Assembly: GCF_012524205.1 (NCBI RefSeq) | Contig: NZ_JABACI010000005.1 | Location: forward strand, 372,001-436,000 | From: Microbacterium salsuginis | Lineage (GTDB): Bacteria; Actinomycetota; Actinomycetes; Actinomycetales; Microbacteriaceae | Direction of reading: 5' to 3' | DNA: 64,000 nucleotides | Shown here: one piece after another, positions 17,148-25,882 of the stretch | Position numbering within the stretch: the stretch's first letter is position 1 | Layout of the letters: every line of letters starts with the position of its first letter | The notes under the pieces: generated by a model | Databases searched by the model: none | The model's input: the letters and a program-made list of their open reading frames with translations, nothing else | Told to the model about the DNA's origin: nothing | Translations under genes and position numbers: made by a program

Positions 17148-18689
17148 CTACGAGGTCGAGCGGGACCCTCCCAGGGTAGTGGCCGCGATGACGCCGGCCA
17201 GGACCACCAGCCCTGCGCCGATGAGGGCGGTGACGGTCACGCCGGCGTCGAACGCGTGTGCCGCCGCCTCCTGGAGCGCCATGCCCGCGGACCCGCCGAC
17301 GTCGCCCGCCACCTGGACCGCACCGGCGAGGGTCTCGCGAGCGGCGTCGGCGGCGGCATCCGGGATTCCGTCTGGGATGACGAGCTCTGCCCGGTACAGC
17401 GCGGTCAGGATGCCGCCCAGCACGGTCGTGCCCAGCACCGCCCCCAGTTCGTATGCCGTCTCGGAGACCGCGCTGGCAGCACCGGCCTTCGCCGGCGGCG
17501 CGCTGGCGAGGACGAGCTCGTTCGACACGGTCTCGGCGGCGCCGATGCCGATGCCGAGCGCCACGAATGCGCCGACCAGCGCACCCAGGCTGTCAGGGCC
17601 CGTGGCGAAGGCCACCGCGAGGTAGCCCGCCAGCGAGAAGACCAGCGCCACCGGAACGACGATCCGGGCAGGCCACTTCTTGGCGATCGGCACGACCGCC
17701 AGCCCGGCGACGATCATCATCGCAAGGCCCGGCACGAGTGCGAGCCCCGCGTGCATCGGCGACAGGCCGACCACGAGCTGCAGGTGCTGCGCGACGAAGA
17801 ACAGGAAGCCGACCAGCGCGATGACGCTGAGCAGATTCACGAGCAGCGCGCCGCTGAAGGTGCCCTGGCGGAAGAGGCGCATGTCGAGCATCGGCGACTT
17901 GGCCCGCAGCTGCCGGCGGACGAAGACGACGCCGAAGCCCAGGCCGGCGAGCACCGGCAGCCACGCACTGACACCGAAGCCGTGCACCGCTAGCTCCTTG
18001 ATCCCGTACACGACGGGGATCATCGTCGCCATCGACAGCGCGATGCTGATCGGATCGATGCGACCCGGATGAGGATCGCGGCTCTCGGGCACGAGAAGCG
18101 GGGCGAGGATCAGGAGCGGGACGAGCACGGGCACCGCCATGAGGAACACCGATCCCCACGAGAAGTGCTCCAGGAGCACTCCCCCGACGATCGGGCCGAG
18201 CGCAGAGCCCGCCGAGAACATGGACGCCCACACCGCGATGGCCAGTCGTCGCTGGTCGCGGTCGGTGAAGATGCTGCGCAGGAGCGACAGCGTCGACGGC
18301 ATTAGCATCGCGCCGAACACGCCCATCGCGGCTCGTGCGGCGATGAGCCATGCCGCGGTCGGCGCGAAGGCCGCGAGTGCCGAGACAGCGGCGAAGCCGA
18401 CGGCGCCGACCAGCAGCATCCGTCGCCGTCCGAACCGGTCGCCGAGCGTGCCCATCGTGACCAGAAGACCCGCGAGCACGAGCGGGTAGGCGTCGATGAT
18501 CCACAGCTGCTGCGTGCTGGTGGGCTCGAGATCGAGGGCGATCGACGGCAGCGCGAAGCTGAGCACGGTGTTGTCGACCGAGACGAGCAGCACCGGCAGC
18601 ATGAGCACGACCAGCGCGGCCCAGCCGCGCCAGCCCACGCGACGGCCCTGTGCGTCGGCGAGGGAGAGTTCTTGAGTGAGAGTCATCAT
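17148..18689 (-). CDS. DHA2-family (14-helix) MFS drug exporter
   Basis: Drug:proton antiporter of 513 residues similar to the QacA/LfrA/EmrB group, with 14 predicted membrane helices. Motifs include the helix-1 signature LVSVDNTVLSFALPSIA (about 34-50), loop motif GTLGDRFGRRRML (about 82-94) and the helix-5 motif C-like SAGSALGPIVGGVLLE (about 150-165). Two ATGs (18689, 18686) are equally possible. A 22-bp palindrome covers its -10 box, and a TetR gene diverges from it, the usual arrangement for an inducible multidrug pump. leuB follows seven bases later and could be read through. Confidence 0.9.
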   Translation of the reverse strand: MMTLTQELSLADAQGRRVGWRGWAALVVLMLPVLLVSVDNTVLSFALPSIALDLEPTSTQQLWIIDAYPLVLAGLLVTMGTLGDRFGRRRMLLVGAVGFAAVSALAAFAPTAAWLIAARAAMGVFGAMLMPSTLSLLRSIFTDRDQRRLAIAVWASMFSAGSALGPIVGGVLLEHFSWGSVFLMAVPVLVPLLILAPLLVPESRDPHPGRIDPISIALSMATMIPVVYGIKELAVHGFGVSAWLPVLAGLGFGVVFVRRQLRAKSPMLDMRLFRQGTFSGALLVNLLSVIALVGFLFFVAQHLQLVVGLSPMHAGLALVPGLAMMIVAGLAVVPIAKKWPARIVVPVALVFSLAGYLAVAFATGPDSLGALVGAFVALGIGIGAAETVSNELVLASAPPAKAGAASAVSETAYELGAVLGTTVLGGILTALYRAELVIPDGIPDAAADAARETLAGAVQVAGDVGGSAGMALQEAAAHAFDAGVTVTALIGAGLVVLAGVIAATTLGGSRSTS

Positions 18690-18691
18690 TT

Positions 18692-18713
18692 CTGTACCGT
18701 CCAGCCGGTATAG
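18692..18713. promoter_or_regulatory. TetR-type operator over the exporter promoter
   Basis: The near-perfect palindrome CTGTACCG-N6-CGGTATAG (7 of 8 bp per arm) lies in the intergenic region between the divergent exporter and TetR genes. On the minus strand it overlaps a -10 box TACTAT (18710-18715) and the presumed transcription start. TetR binding here would block the exporter. Confidence 0.75.
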
Positions 18714-18739
18714 TAACAGGATGCCGGGGCCCCTGTCGA

Positions 18740-18745
18740 TACGAT
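18740..18745 (+). promoter_or_regulatory. -10 box of leaderless promoter for TetR
   Basis: TACGAT lies seven bases before ATG 18753, matching the leaderless pattern seen repeatedly in the window. Confidence 0.5.
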
Positions 18746-18752
18746 CGACCGC

Positions 18753-19298
18753 ATGAGCCGCCCTCCCCTGGCCCGCGAGAAGGTGCTCGACGCGTTCGAG
18801 CGCATTCTGGTCGACGACGGCGAGCGGGCGGCGACGATGGATGCCACGGCTCGCGCCGCCGGCGTGTCCAAGGGCGGGCTGCTGTACCACTTCGCCTCGA
18901 AGGAAGCGCTCGAGGCGGGGCTCATCGAGCGCCTCCGAGCGCTCGCGGATGCCGATGTCGCGGCGATGGCCGCGTCGCCGGAGGGTCCGATCGGCTACTT
19001 CCTGCGCTCGTCCGCGATGCAGAACGACCCGCTCGACCGGGCGATCCTCGCGACCTCCCGGCTCGCGCAGGGCGGCAATACCGCGGCGAGCGAGTCGCTG
19101 CGGCAGATCCGCGAGCTGTGGGCGCAGACGCTGCGGCCGCACGCCGCCGACGACACCGCGCTCGACCTGGTGATGCTGGTGAGCGACGGCATCTACTTCA
19201 ACAACGCGCTCTCGGGCGGGTCCATCCCCGGCCCCGTGCCACGCGGACCGGCCATGGACGCCCTCGTCGCCCTCGTGGAGCGCGCGGCCAAGAGCTGA
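18753..19298 (+). CDS. TetR-family repressor of the drug exporter
   Basis: TetR-family regulator of 181 residues. The N-terminal helix-turn-helix is at about 8-55 (ATARAAGVSKGGLLYHFASK), with the ligand-binding C-terminal domain in the TetR_C style of LfrR-like repressors. It is transcribed away from the DHA2 exporter, with a palindromic operator between them, so it probably represses the pump and releases DNA on binding a toxic ligand. Start at ATG 18753 is supported by a leaderless -10. It converges on serA with only seven bases between the stops. Confidence 0.92.
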   Translation: MSRPPLAREKVLDAFERILVDDGERAATMDATARAAGVSKGGLLYHFASKEALEAGLIERLRALADADVAAMAASPEGPIGYFLRSSAMQNDPLDRAILATSRLAQGGNTAASESLRQIRELWAQTLRPHAADDTALDLVMLVSDGIYFNNALSGGSIPGPVPRGPAMDALVALVERAAKS

Positions 19299-19305
19299 CG
19301 CCGAG

Positions 19306-20910
19306 TCAGTCCTCGGTGACCTCGATACGGCGGAACAGGTCGGCGCCGACGGACTGACGCATCTCTTCGAGCAGCTCCTCGGGCACCGGCGAATCCACCG
19401 TCAGGACCGACAGCGCGCGTCCGCTGGCATCGGCCTGCGCGACCTGGAGCCCCGCGATGTTGATGCCGGCGTCGCCGAGCTTCTGGCCGTAGATCGCGAC
19501 GATCCCGGGCCGGTCGGCGTACCGCATCACGAGGTGGTGGCGCTCGATCGGCACCTCGATCTCATAGCCGTTGATCCCGACCACCTTGGGCACCATGCGC
19601 GTGCCGGCGAGTGTGCCGGCGACGGTCAGAACGGAGCCGTCTGCGAGGGTGCCGCGCAGGATCGTGATGTTGCGGTACAGCGGGCTCTCGGCCTCCACGA
19701 TCAGGCGCGTCTCGATGCCGCGCTGCTCCGCGAACAGCGGGGCGTTCACGTACGACACGTTCTCGCTGACGACGTTGGCGAGGATGCCCTTGAGCGCGGC
19801 CAGCCGGTAGACGCTCACGTCGTACTGCGCGAGCTCGCCGCGCACCTCGATGTCGAGGCTCGTGAGCGCACTGTGCGCGAGGCCGGTGAAGAACTGGCCG
19901 AGCTGCTCGACGAGGGCGATGCCCGGGCGGACGAACGGATCGATGACACCGCCGGCGACGTTGACGGCGTCGGGCACGAGGTCGCCTTCGAGAGCGAGCT
20001 TGACCGATCTGGCGACCGAGACGCCAGCCTTCTCCTGCGCCTCGTCGGTCGAGGCGCCGAGGTGCGGGGTGACCACGACGTTGGGAAGGCTGAGCAGCGG
20101 GAAGGCCGTGCCGTCCTCGGCGGGCGGCTCGCTGGTGAAGACATCGAGTCCGGCGCCGGCGATCTCGCCGGTCGTGAGCGCGGTGTGAAGCTCCGCTTCG
20201 TCGATGAGACCACCGCGGGCCACGTTGACGACGAACGCGGTCGGCTTCATGCGGCGGAACTGCTCGGCGCCGATCATCCCGGTGGTCTCGGGGGTCTTCG
20301 GCATGTGGATGGTGACGAAGTCGCTCTGCGCGAGCAGCTCGTCGAGTTCGAGCAGCTGCACGCCGAGCTGCTGCGCGCGGGTCGGCGTGACGTACGGGTC
20401 GTATGCGACGACGTTGACGCCGAACGCCTGCAGACGCGCCGCGATGAGGGCGCCGATGCGGCCCAGGCCGATGATGCCGACTGTCTTCTCGAACAGCTCG
20501 GTGCCGGTGTACGCGCTGCGCTTCCACTGTCCGGCCGCGAGCGAGGCGTGCGCGGCGGGGATGCGGCGGGCCAGGCTCAGGATGTGGCCTACCGTCAGCT
20601 CCGCGGCGGAGATGATGTTCGACGTCGGAGCATTGACCACCATCACCCCCGCGGTGGTCGCCGTCTTGATGTCGACGTTGTCGAGGCCGACGCCCGCACG
20701 TGCCACGACCTTCAGCACGGGCGCCGCGGCGATGGCCTCGGCGTCCATCTTGGTCGCCGACCGGATGAGCACCGCGTTCGCGTCGGCGAGGGCCGACAGC
20801 AGAGCGGGGCGGTCGGTTCCGTCGACGTAGCGCACGTCGAAGTCGGGACCCAGAGCGTCGATCGTGGCGGGAGAGAGCTCTTCGGCGATGAGGACGACAG
20901 GCTTCGTCAC
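19306..20910 (-). CDS. serA: phosphoglycerate dehydrogenase, ACT-domain form
   Basis: First enzyme of serine synthesis, oxidising 3-phosphoglycerate to 3-phosphohydroxypyruvate with NAD, 534 residues. The NAD site is IIGLGRIGALIAARL (about 147-161), the catalytic Arg lies in VVNVARGGLIDEAEL (about 227-241) and the catalytic His in VVTPHLGASTDEA (about 276-288). An intervening ASB domain (about 320-450) and a C-terminal ACT domain (about 455-534, GIVAIYGQKLGDAGINIAG) make this the long, serine-feedback-regulated actinobacterial form. It starts at GTG 20910, with AGGA upstream. Confidence 0.97.
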   Translation of the reverse strand: MTKPVVLIAEELSPATIDALGPDFDVRYVDGTDRPALLSALADANAVLIRSATKMDAEAIAAAPVLKVVARAGVGLDNVDIKTATTAGVMVVNAPTSNIISAAELTVGHILSLARRIPAAHASLAAGQWKRSAYTGTELFEKTVGIIGLGRIGALIAARLQAFGVNVVAYDPYVTPTRAQQLGVQLLELDELLAQSDFVTIHMPKTPETTGMIGAEQFRRMKPTAFVVNVARGGLIDEAELHTALTTGEIAGAGLDVFTSEPPAEDGTAFPLLSLPNVVVTPHLGASTDEAQEKAGVSVARSVKLALEGDLVPDAVNVAGGVIDPFVRPGIALVEQLGQFFTGLAHSALTSLDIEVRGELAQYDVSVYRLAALKGILANVVSENVSYVNAPLFAEQRGIETRLIVEAESPLYRNITILRGTLADGSVLTVAGTLAGTRMVPKVVGINGYEIEVPIERHHLVMRYADRPGIVAIYGQKLGDAGINIAGLQVAQADASGRALSVLTVDSPVPEELLEEMRQSVGADLFRRIEVTED

Positions 20911-21043
20911 AGGTGATTCCTTCGAGGCGATGCGCGAGGGCGCGGAGCAGTGCGGACCGGATGCCGCGCCGCACGCCAGCGGGGGCGAGGCCGTTGCTCA
21001 GCCTATCGCGCGCGTCACCGGCCGCCTGACCGTGTGACGCCGG

Positions 21044-21418
21044 TCACGCGAGGAAGGACGCCGAGTTGAGGGTCGTGTAGGCGACGACGTTGAGCCAGAA
21101 CACGGCGACCAGCGCGAGCCCAGTGATCATGAGCAGCAGGAGCTGCTGCGGTGCACGCCGGTAGCCGAGCGCGAACGCGGCTCCCCACACCAGCAGCGGG
21201 AAGACCGCGGCGAAGATCCAGATGAACCAGCCCAGCGCGTTCAGGGTAAGCCCCGCATCGCCGAAGGCCCCGAGCGTCACCACGAGATTGCCGATCGCGT
21301 TCCACACCGCGTACGCGTAGAAGAGCCCGACCAGGCCCGAGATCGTGGCGACCAGCCACGTCGGCGTCCGCCGCTCAGTAGGGCCGGACGCGGCCGGTTG
21401 CGTCGTCATGTCACTCAC
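21044..21418 (-). CDS. small membrane protein, unknown function
   Basis: Integral membrane protein of 124 residues with three to four predicted helices (about 23-45, 58-80 and 92-113) and a polar N-terminus. I recognise no family. The GTG start at 21418 overlaps the stop of the upstream gene (GTGA); an internal ATG at 21409 is possible. It is the last of three coupled genes beginning with the secreted lamin-tail/phosphoesterase at 25268, suggesting that the two membrane proteins accompany that product. Confidence 0.75.
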   Translation of the reverse strand: MSDMTTQPAASGPTERRTPTWLVATISGLVGLFYAYAVWNAIGNLVVTLGAFGDAGLTLNALGWFIWIFAAVFPLLVWGAAFALGYRRAPQQLLLLMITGLALVAVFWLNVVAYTTLNSASFLA

Positions 21419-21945
21419 TGCCCCACCGCCCCGATCATCACGAACGGCCATGGAAGCAGCAGCACGACACCGGCCGCGAGCCACGCGAACCTCACCCAGG
21501 CGCGCGAACCGCGCGTGAGCAGGAACGCCGTGACGAACCACAGCACCGGCGCGAGCACCGCCAGCCACAGACTGCCCTGGTACATGACGTCGAAGACGAG
21601 ATACTGCGCGCGGCCCTGGAGCCGCAGCCCCCCGATCAGCCACCCGATCGCGAACAGGGCGTAGACCCCGCCCAGCACGCCCAGCGTGATGAGCTCGGCG
21701 CTGCCCATCGGCGTCTTCGCGGAAACCTCTTCCGCTCCTGCCCCGGCGTCGTTCGGCGCGTCAGCATCGGCGGAGCCGGTGGAGTCCTGCGCCTCGCCGA
21801 TCGCCTCGCTCCCCTTCCCGACTGCCACGTATCCATCCGGCAGCACGGGACCGGCGGGATCCGGGTCCGCCTCCGGCACGCCGGCGTCCAGCGTCGGGTC
21901 GTCGTCTCCCGACCAGCTCAGGGCATCGTCGTCTCGGCCGTTCAC
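21415..21945 (-). CDS. membrane protein with acidic N-terminal tail
   Basis: Protein of 176 residues: an acidic, disordered N-terminal 80 residues, then three membrane helices (about 85-105, 120-140 and 150-172). No known domain. It overlaps both neighbours by four bases (ATGA with the phosphoesterase gene, GTGA with the next membrane gene), so all three should be made in fixed proportion. Function unknown. Confidence 0.75.
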   Translation of the reverse strand: MNGRDDDALSWSGDDDPTLDAGVPEADPDPAGPVLPDGYVAVGKGSEAIGEAQDSTGSADADAPNDAGAGAEEVSAKTPMGSAELITLGVLGGVYALFAIGWLIGGLRLQGRAQYLVFDVMYQGSLWLAVLAPVLWFVTAFLLTRGSRAWVRFAWLAAGVVLLLPWPFVMIGAVGQ

Positions 21946-24900
21946 GGCTCCAGACTAGCCGCGAGTGCGGAGTCGTCCTCGTGCCCGTCGGCAGCGGCGG
22001 CATCCGCGGCGGCGAAGGTGACGGCATCCGTCTCGACCGCCTTCGCGTACTGCAGGTGCAGTCGCACGGCGAATTCATCGTCGGCCTCGGTGTACCGGTG
22101 CTGCAGCCCGCGCTCGAGCACGCGCCACGGCCGCTCGTTCGACGCCGTCGTGTCGTGGCCGTTGTCGGGGACGAACTGCTCGTAGTCGTACGGGTGGCTG
22201 GCGGTGGCGCCGAGTCCCACCGAGAAGGTGTCGACCGCCAGCGTCCCGGATGCGAGGTCGATCTGGAGGAGACGCTGGAACCCCGTGGCCCGCTCGCCGG
22301 TGTGGGTGCGGAACTCCTGGTAGTCGGCGAGAACTTCCAGCACCGTGTGCCCCGCGATGCCGCCGGCGTTCTCGGTGACGATCGAGCCGACGCCGTGGAA
22401 GTGTCCCGACAGCACCAGGACGACGTTGCGATGGGGTGCCACGACGCGCTCCCACAGCAGGTCGCCGTGCGACACCCAGCGCGAGGACGTCGAGCGTTCG
22501 GCATCCTGCTCGTCCGTCTTGGGTGTCAGATGCTCGTGCGTCGAGATCACGATGTTCGCATCGGGGTGGGCCGCGACCACAGCCTCGGCCCAGGCGACCT
22601 CACGCTCTGCGTACGCGTAGGGCAGCGAGATCATGACGAAGCGCGCCCCGCCGGCGACGAACGACGACCAGTTCGCGCTGTTGTCGCCGGGAGCGATGGA
22701 TGCCCCGTACCAGGCTTCCTCCACGTACCGCTCGGGGCCGAAGTACTCGTTGAACAGGTCGTTCGTCACGCCGCGCTTGTTGTCGTGGTTGCCCGGCAGG
22801 ACGCTGTTCGGCACCGCCGCATCGTCGAGCACCCGCTGCATCTCGGAGGCGACCTCGAACTCTCGCCGCGCCCGGTCCTCGATCTGGTCGGGATCGACCC
22901 AGCTCTGGACCAGGTCGCCGGTGTGCGTGGCGAAGGCGATCTTGCGCGCCTCCGCATTGGCCGCGACCCACCCCACCTGGTCGGCATAGACCTCGGGATA
23001 CGCCTCCGAGTAGTACTGCGTGTCGGTCATGTGGCTCAGCGCCAGGTCATACGCGGAGGCATCCGCGATGCCCGCATCCGCCGTCACCGCGGGATCCCCG
23101 GCGGGAACGACCTGAACGAGCAGCTCGACGCGGCCGTCGTCGATCTCGCGATCGGCCACCTCGCCGGTCAGCCGGATGCTCTCCTCGGCACGGGGACCGG
23201 TCGCGGTGCGCGTGCCGGCCTGTTCGTCGAGCGTGCGCCACCCGCCGGCATCCGGACTCCAGACCGACAGTCGCACAGCGGCGCGGCCGACGGTGCGACC
23301 CGACCAGCCCACTGTGCCGTCGCCGGTCGCCGCGACGATCAGCCGCAGGTAGGGCAGCCGGTAGCCGTCGTCTCTGGCCGCGAGGTCGATGTGTGCGGGA
23401 TCGATCGGCACCTCGTCGGCCAGGCGGTGCTTGGTCAGCGGCTCGTCCGTCGCTCCCGCGAACGCCGCGACGATGCGTGCCTCGGCTCCCGGTGTCTCGG
23501 CTCCCGGTGTCTCGGCATGCGCGGTGTCGGCCCCGCGAGGCGGCGTCTCGGGTGCGGCCGGCGCGGCCGCCACGGCACGCTCGAGAGCCTCGTCGGCGAG
23601 GGCGTGCGGCGCCCGGGCGTCGCGGTCGGCGAGGACGCCCGGTGTGGCCGGCGCAGCGACGAAGTCCGTGGCGTCGTCTGCGGTGAACCCGGCGCGCTGC
23701 CACGTCTCGCCCCGCAGCCGGTCGACGCCGAAGGTGGGAAGGGACAGGCCCTTGGTGCACAAGCTCGCGCGCTCGACGCTGTCGTCCATCTCGTTGCGAT
23801 GGAAGACGCCGATGCTGTCGATGCGCCGGCCCGCGGCGTCCTCGATCCACACCCCGCCACCGCCGAGTTCCCACGCGTGCTCGAACTGCGTGTCGGCGCC
23901 TGTCGCCGCCGGAGTGCCGGCCAGGGCAGCGAGCCACGTCGAGCCCGGCGCGAGGCGCGTGCCCTGGGCGACGACCGCGACATCGTCGAATGCGCGGAAG
24001 CCGTCGCTGCCGCACGCGACGATCCGCCACCCCGAGATGTCGACGGTGCTGCGGCCGAAGTTGCCCAGCTCGACGTAGTGCGACCGGGTGGCGCCGGCGA
24101 TCTCGGGATCGGTGGCGAACTCGCTGATCGCCACACCCGGACGCGCCGGGTAGTCGAACGCCCTCGAGACGACCGGAGCGTCTCGTTCGGCGTTGCGCTC
24201 CCCCGGGGTGCGCGCCGCGATCACGAAGCCGTCGTCCGAGGTGCGCTGCCAGCTCTCCCCCGACCGGTGGTCGAGCTCGGCCGCGAGACGCTCACCGCCG
24301 TCCTGACACGCGGTGTCGCCGCGCGACGACACCGTCACGCCGTCGACGCGGCGGCCGTCGGCGTCGACCAGGAGCACGCCGGACACCAGGTCGGCGAGCG
24401 ACGTGCGCGTGCGGACGGCGGTCTCGCCGGTGAACTCGGGGCCGCCGAGCACGAGCCTCTCGCCGGGCGCGAGCGATGCCTCGCCGGCGAAACGATGCTG
24501 CAGCGTGTCATGGATCAAGAGCCCGGTGGCGGTGCAGCGGTAGAGCGCCCAGCCCGCGAGCGACTCGGCCTCGGGGCCGGTGTTGCGCAGTTCGACGAAG
24601 TCGTCGCCGTGCCCCGCCGGTCCGGCGGCGGCGAGCTCGTCGATACGAATGCCGGACGCACGAGCCGCCTCTTCGGCGACCGCATTCTCGGCATCCGGCG
24701 TCGCCCGCGCCCGGACCCACCCCGTCGCGCCGCGCTGCCAGCTCTCGCCGAGGGCGAAAGCCGTCGCGGCGGGGGCATCCGGCATCCCGCACTCGCTCTG
24801 GGTCGGCACGGGGTCGCCGGGATACACCGCCACGCTGTCGGCGACGGCACCGCCGGGCTCGAGCAGCACGAGGCCGTAGCCTTCGTGGGGCAGCACCGCG

Positions 24901-25268
24901 GTGAAGACGGCGTCCGCCGGCCCGCCCCGCCAGCCCATGTGGGTCGCGGTGTAGCGCTCCCCCGGCGCGAGCGTCACCCCGGTGAGGTCGATCTCGGGCC
25001 GCGATGCCTTCGCCCGCAGGCCCTCGGCGTCGCAGCGATAGATCGCCCAGTCGTCGAGTTCGATCGCTTCGTCCGAGGCGTTGCGCAGCTCGAAGAAGCC
25101 GCCGGACGCACCGGGACCACCAGGACCACCGCCAGGGCTGATCTCATCGATGACCACGGACGGGCCCGACGGAGGCACGTCTGCTGCCACCGCGGGTGCC
25201 GCGTGAACGAGCGAGAGAGCGATCAGGGATGCCGTGACGACTGCCCGAGGGCGCAATGCGACCTGCAC
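21942..25268 (-). CDS. secreted lamin-tail repeat / metallophosphoesterase protein
   Basis: Large exported protein of 1108 residues. A signal peptide (cleavage near Ala29 in APAVAA) is followed by three lamin-tail (LTD) domains beginning near residues 37, 205 and 377, each with an ESWQR-like or ETWQR-like motif after it. A Pro/Ala-rich linker near 580-600 contains a 15-base direct repeat (ETPGA twice). The C-terminal calcineurin-type metallophosphoesterase starts near 746 with MTDTQYYSE and contains GNHDNKRG (about 823) and GHFHG (about 953). There is no LPXTG anchor. It probably hydrolyses phosphoesters, perhaps nucleotides or DNA, outside the cell; the substrate is inferred. Start is GTG 25268. 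It is first in a three-gene operon with two membrane proteins. Confidence 0.85.
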   Translation of the reverse strand: MQVALRPRAVVTASLIALSLVHAAPAVAADVPPSGPSVVIDEISPGGGPGGPGASGGFFELRNASDEAIELDDWAIYRCDAEGLRAKASRPEIDLTGVTLAPGERYTATHMGWRGGPADAVFTAVLPHEGYGLVLLEPGGAVADSVAVYPGDPVPTQSECGMPDAPAATAFALGESWQRGATGWVRARATPDAENAVAEEAARASGIRIDELAAAGPAGHGDDFVELRNTGPEAESLAGWALYRCTATGLLIHDTLQHRFAGEASLAPGERLVLGGPEFTGETAVRTRTSLADLVSGVLLVDADGRRVDGVTVSSRGDTACQDGGERLAAELDHRSGESWQRTSDDGFVIAARTPGERNAERDAPVVSRAFDYPARPGVAISEFATDPEIAGATRSHYVELGNFGRSTVDISGWRIVACGSDGFRAFDDVAVVAQGTRLAPGSTWLAALAGTPAATGADTQFEHAWELGGGGVWIEDAAGRRIDSIGVFHRNEMDDSVERASLCTKGLSLPTFGVDRLRGETWQRAGFTADDATDFVAAPATPGVLADRDARAPHALADEALERAVAAAPAAPETPPRGADTAHAETPGAETPGAEARIVAAFAGATDEPLTKHRLADEVPIDPAHIDLAARDDGYRLPYLRLIVAATGDGTVGWSGRTVGRAAVRLSVWSPDAGGWRTLDEQAGTRTATGPRAEESIRLTGEVADREIDDGRVELLVQVVPAGDPAVTADAGIADASAYDLALSHMTDTQYYSEAYPEVYADQVGWVAANAEARKIAFATHTGDLVQSWVDPDQIEDRARREFEVASEMQRVLDDAAVPNSVLPGNHDNKRGVTNDLFNEYFGPERYVEEAWYGASIAPGDNSANWSSFVAGGARFVMISLPYAYAEREVAWAEAVVAAHPDANIVISTHEHLTPKTDEQDAERSTSSRWVSHGDLLWERVVAPHRNVVLVLSGHFHGVGSIVTENAGGIAGHTVLEVLADYQEFRTHTGERATGFQRLLQIDLASGTLAVDTFSVGLGATASHPYDYEQFVPDNGHDTTASNERPWRVLERGLQHRYTEADDEFAVRLHLQYAKAVETDAVTFAAADAAAADGHEDDSALAASLEP

Positions 25269-25294
25269 GCGACCAGATTCGCGGCCTCACGTGA

Positions 25295-25319
25295 ACGCTC
25301 GGAAGCGACCACCGAGCGT
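25295..25319. terminator. candidate terminator hairpin
   Basis: Inverted repeat ACGCTCGG / CCGAGCGT with a nine-base loop between the GbsR/MarR gene (stop at 25372) and the phosphoesterase start. No T tract, so this is only a candidate end for the upstream minus-strand gene. Confidence 0.4.
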
Positions 25320-25371
25320 CGGGATGAACGCCACGGGGCAGCTCCACGTCTTGCGGCCGGAGCGATGCGGC

Positions 25372-25833
25372 TCAGTCTCGCTGGGACTCGTGCCAGCGAT
25401 CCATGAGCCGGGGCAGCTCTTCGCGGAGGAATTCGAAGAACCGCCGGGTCTCGTCGAAGCGTCGGCCTGCCGCCGTGTCGGTGCCCAGCAGCCGCGCACC
25501 ACTCTCGGACGCCTCCTGCCACCGGGCGAGGTTGGCGTCGTTGCCCGTGACAGCGCGGAACCACGTGTCCTCCTGCACGCGGTAGTAGTCGCGCCGGTCG
25601 CCCGGCTCGCGCTCCCGCGTGACCAGTCCCGATTGGAGGAGAGCCTTCACTCCGCCGGAGATGGCCGGCGCACCGACGTGGAGCGCCGACGAAAGCTCCG
25701 CGGCCGTGCGGCGGCCGTCCTCGGCGACCATCAGGCACGCGAACACCCTCGCCATCATGCGCGGCCACCCCGACAACGTCAGCGCTTCGGCGTACCGTTC
25801 GACGAAGGCGTCGAGCTCGTCAGCATCGGGCAT
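25372..25833 (-). CDS. GbsR/MarR-type transcriptional regulator
   Basis: Winged-helix regulator of 153 residues. The DNA-binding core is at about 20-85 (RTAAELSSALHVGAPAISGG as recognition region, then a wing with REREPGDRRDYYRV), followed by a C-terminal dimerisation helix pair. It resembles the GbsR-like MarR proteins often found next to ABC exporters. ATG 25833 has a GAAAGG site. It is divergent from the ABC transporter at 25883, with overlapping palindromes between, and so is probably its repressor. Confidence 0.88.
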   Translation of the reverse strand: MPDADELDAFVERYAEALTLSGWPRMMARVFACLMVAEDGRRTAAELSSALHVGAPAISGGVKALLQSGLVTREREPGDRRDYYRVQEDTWFRAVTGNDANLARWQEASESGARLLGTDTAAGRRFDETRRFFEFLREELPRLMDRWHESQRD

Positions 25834-25845
25834 GTATTCGCACCT

Positions 25846-25873
25846 TTCACAAAATTCGTGAACTTAGTTTACG
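25846..25873. promoter_or_regulatory. two overlapping palindromes, likely MarR-type operator
   Basis: TTCAC-N7-GTGAA (25846-25862, perfect arms) overlaps CGTGAAC-TTA-GTTTACG (25857-25873, 6 of 7 pairs). Both lie in the 49-bp gap between the divergent regulator and ABC genes and must cover promoter elements of at least one of them. The position explains mutual control of both genes. Confidence 0.65.
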
Positions 25874-25882
25874 CTGTGCTCT

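Noticed and set aside
21981..25406. Very long plus-strand open frame opposite the lamin-tail/phosphoesterase gene
   Set aside because: It is rich in Arg, Gly, Asp and His without domains, a typical antisense shadow in GC-rich DNA. The minus-strand reading has a signal peptide and clear domains.
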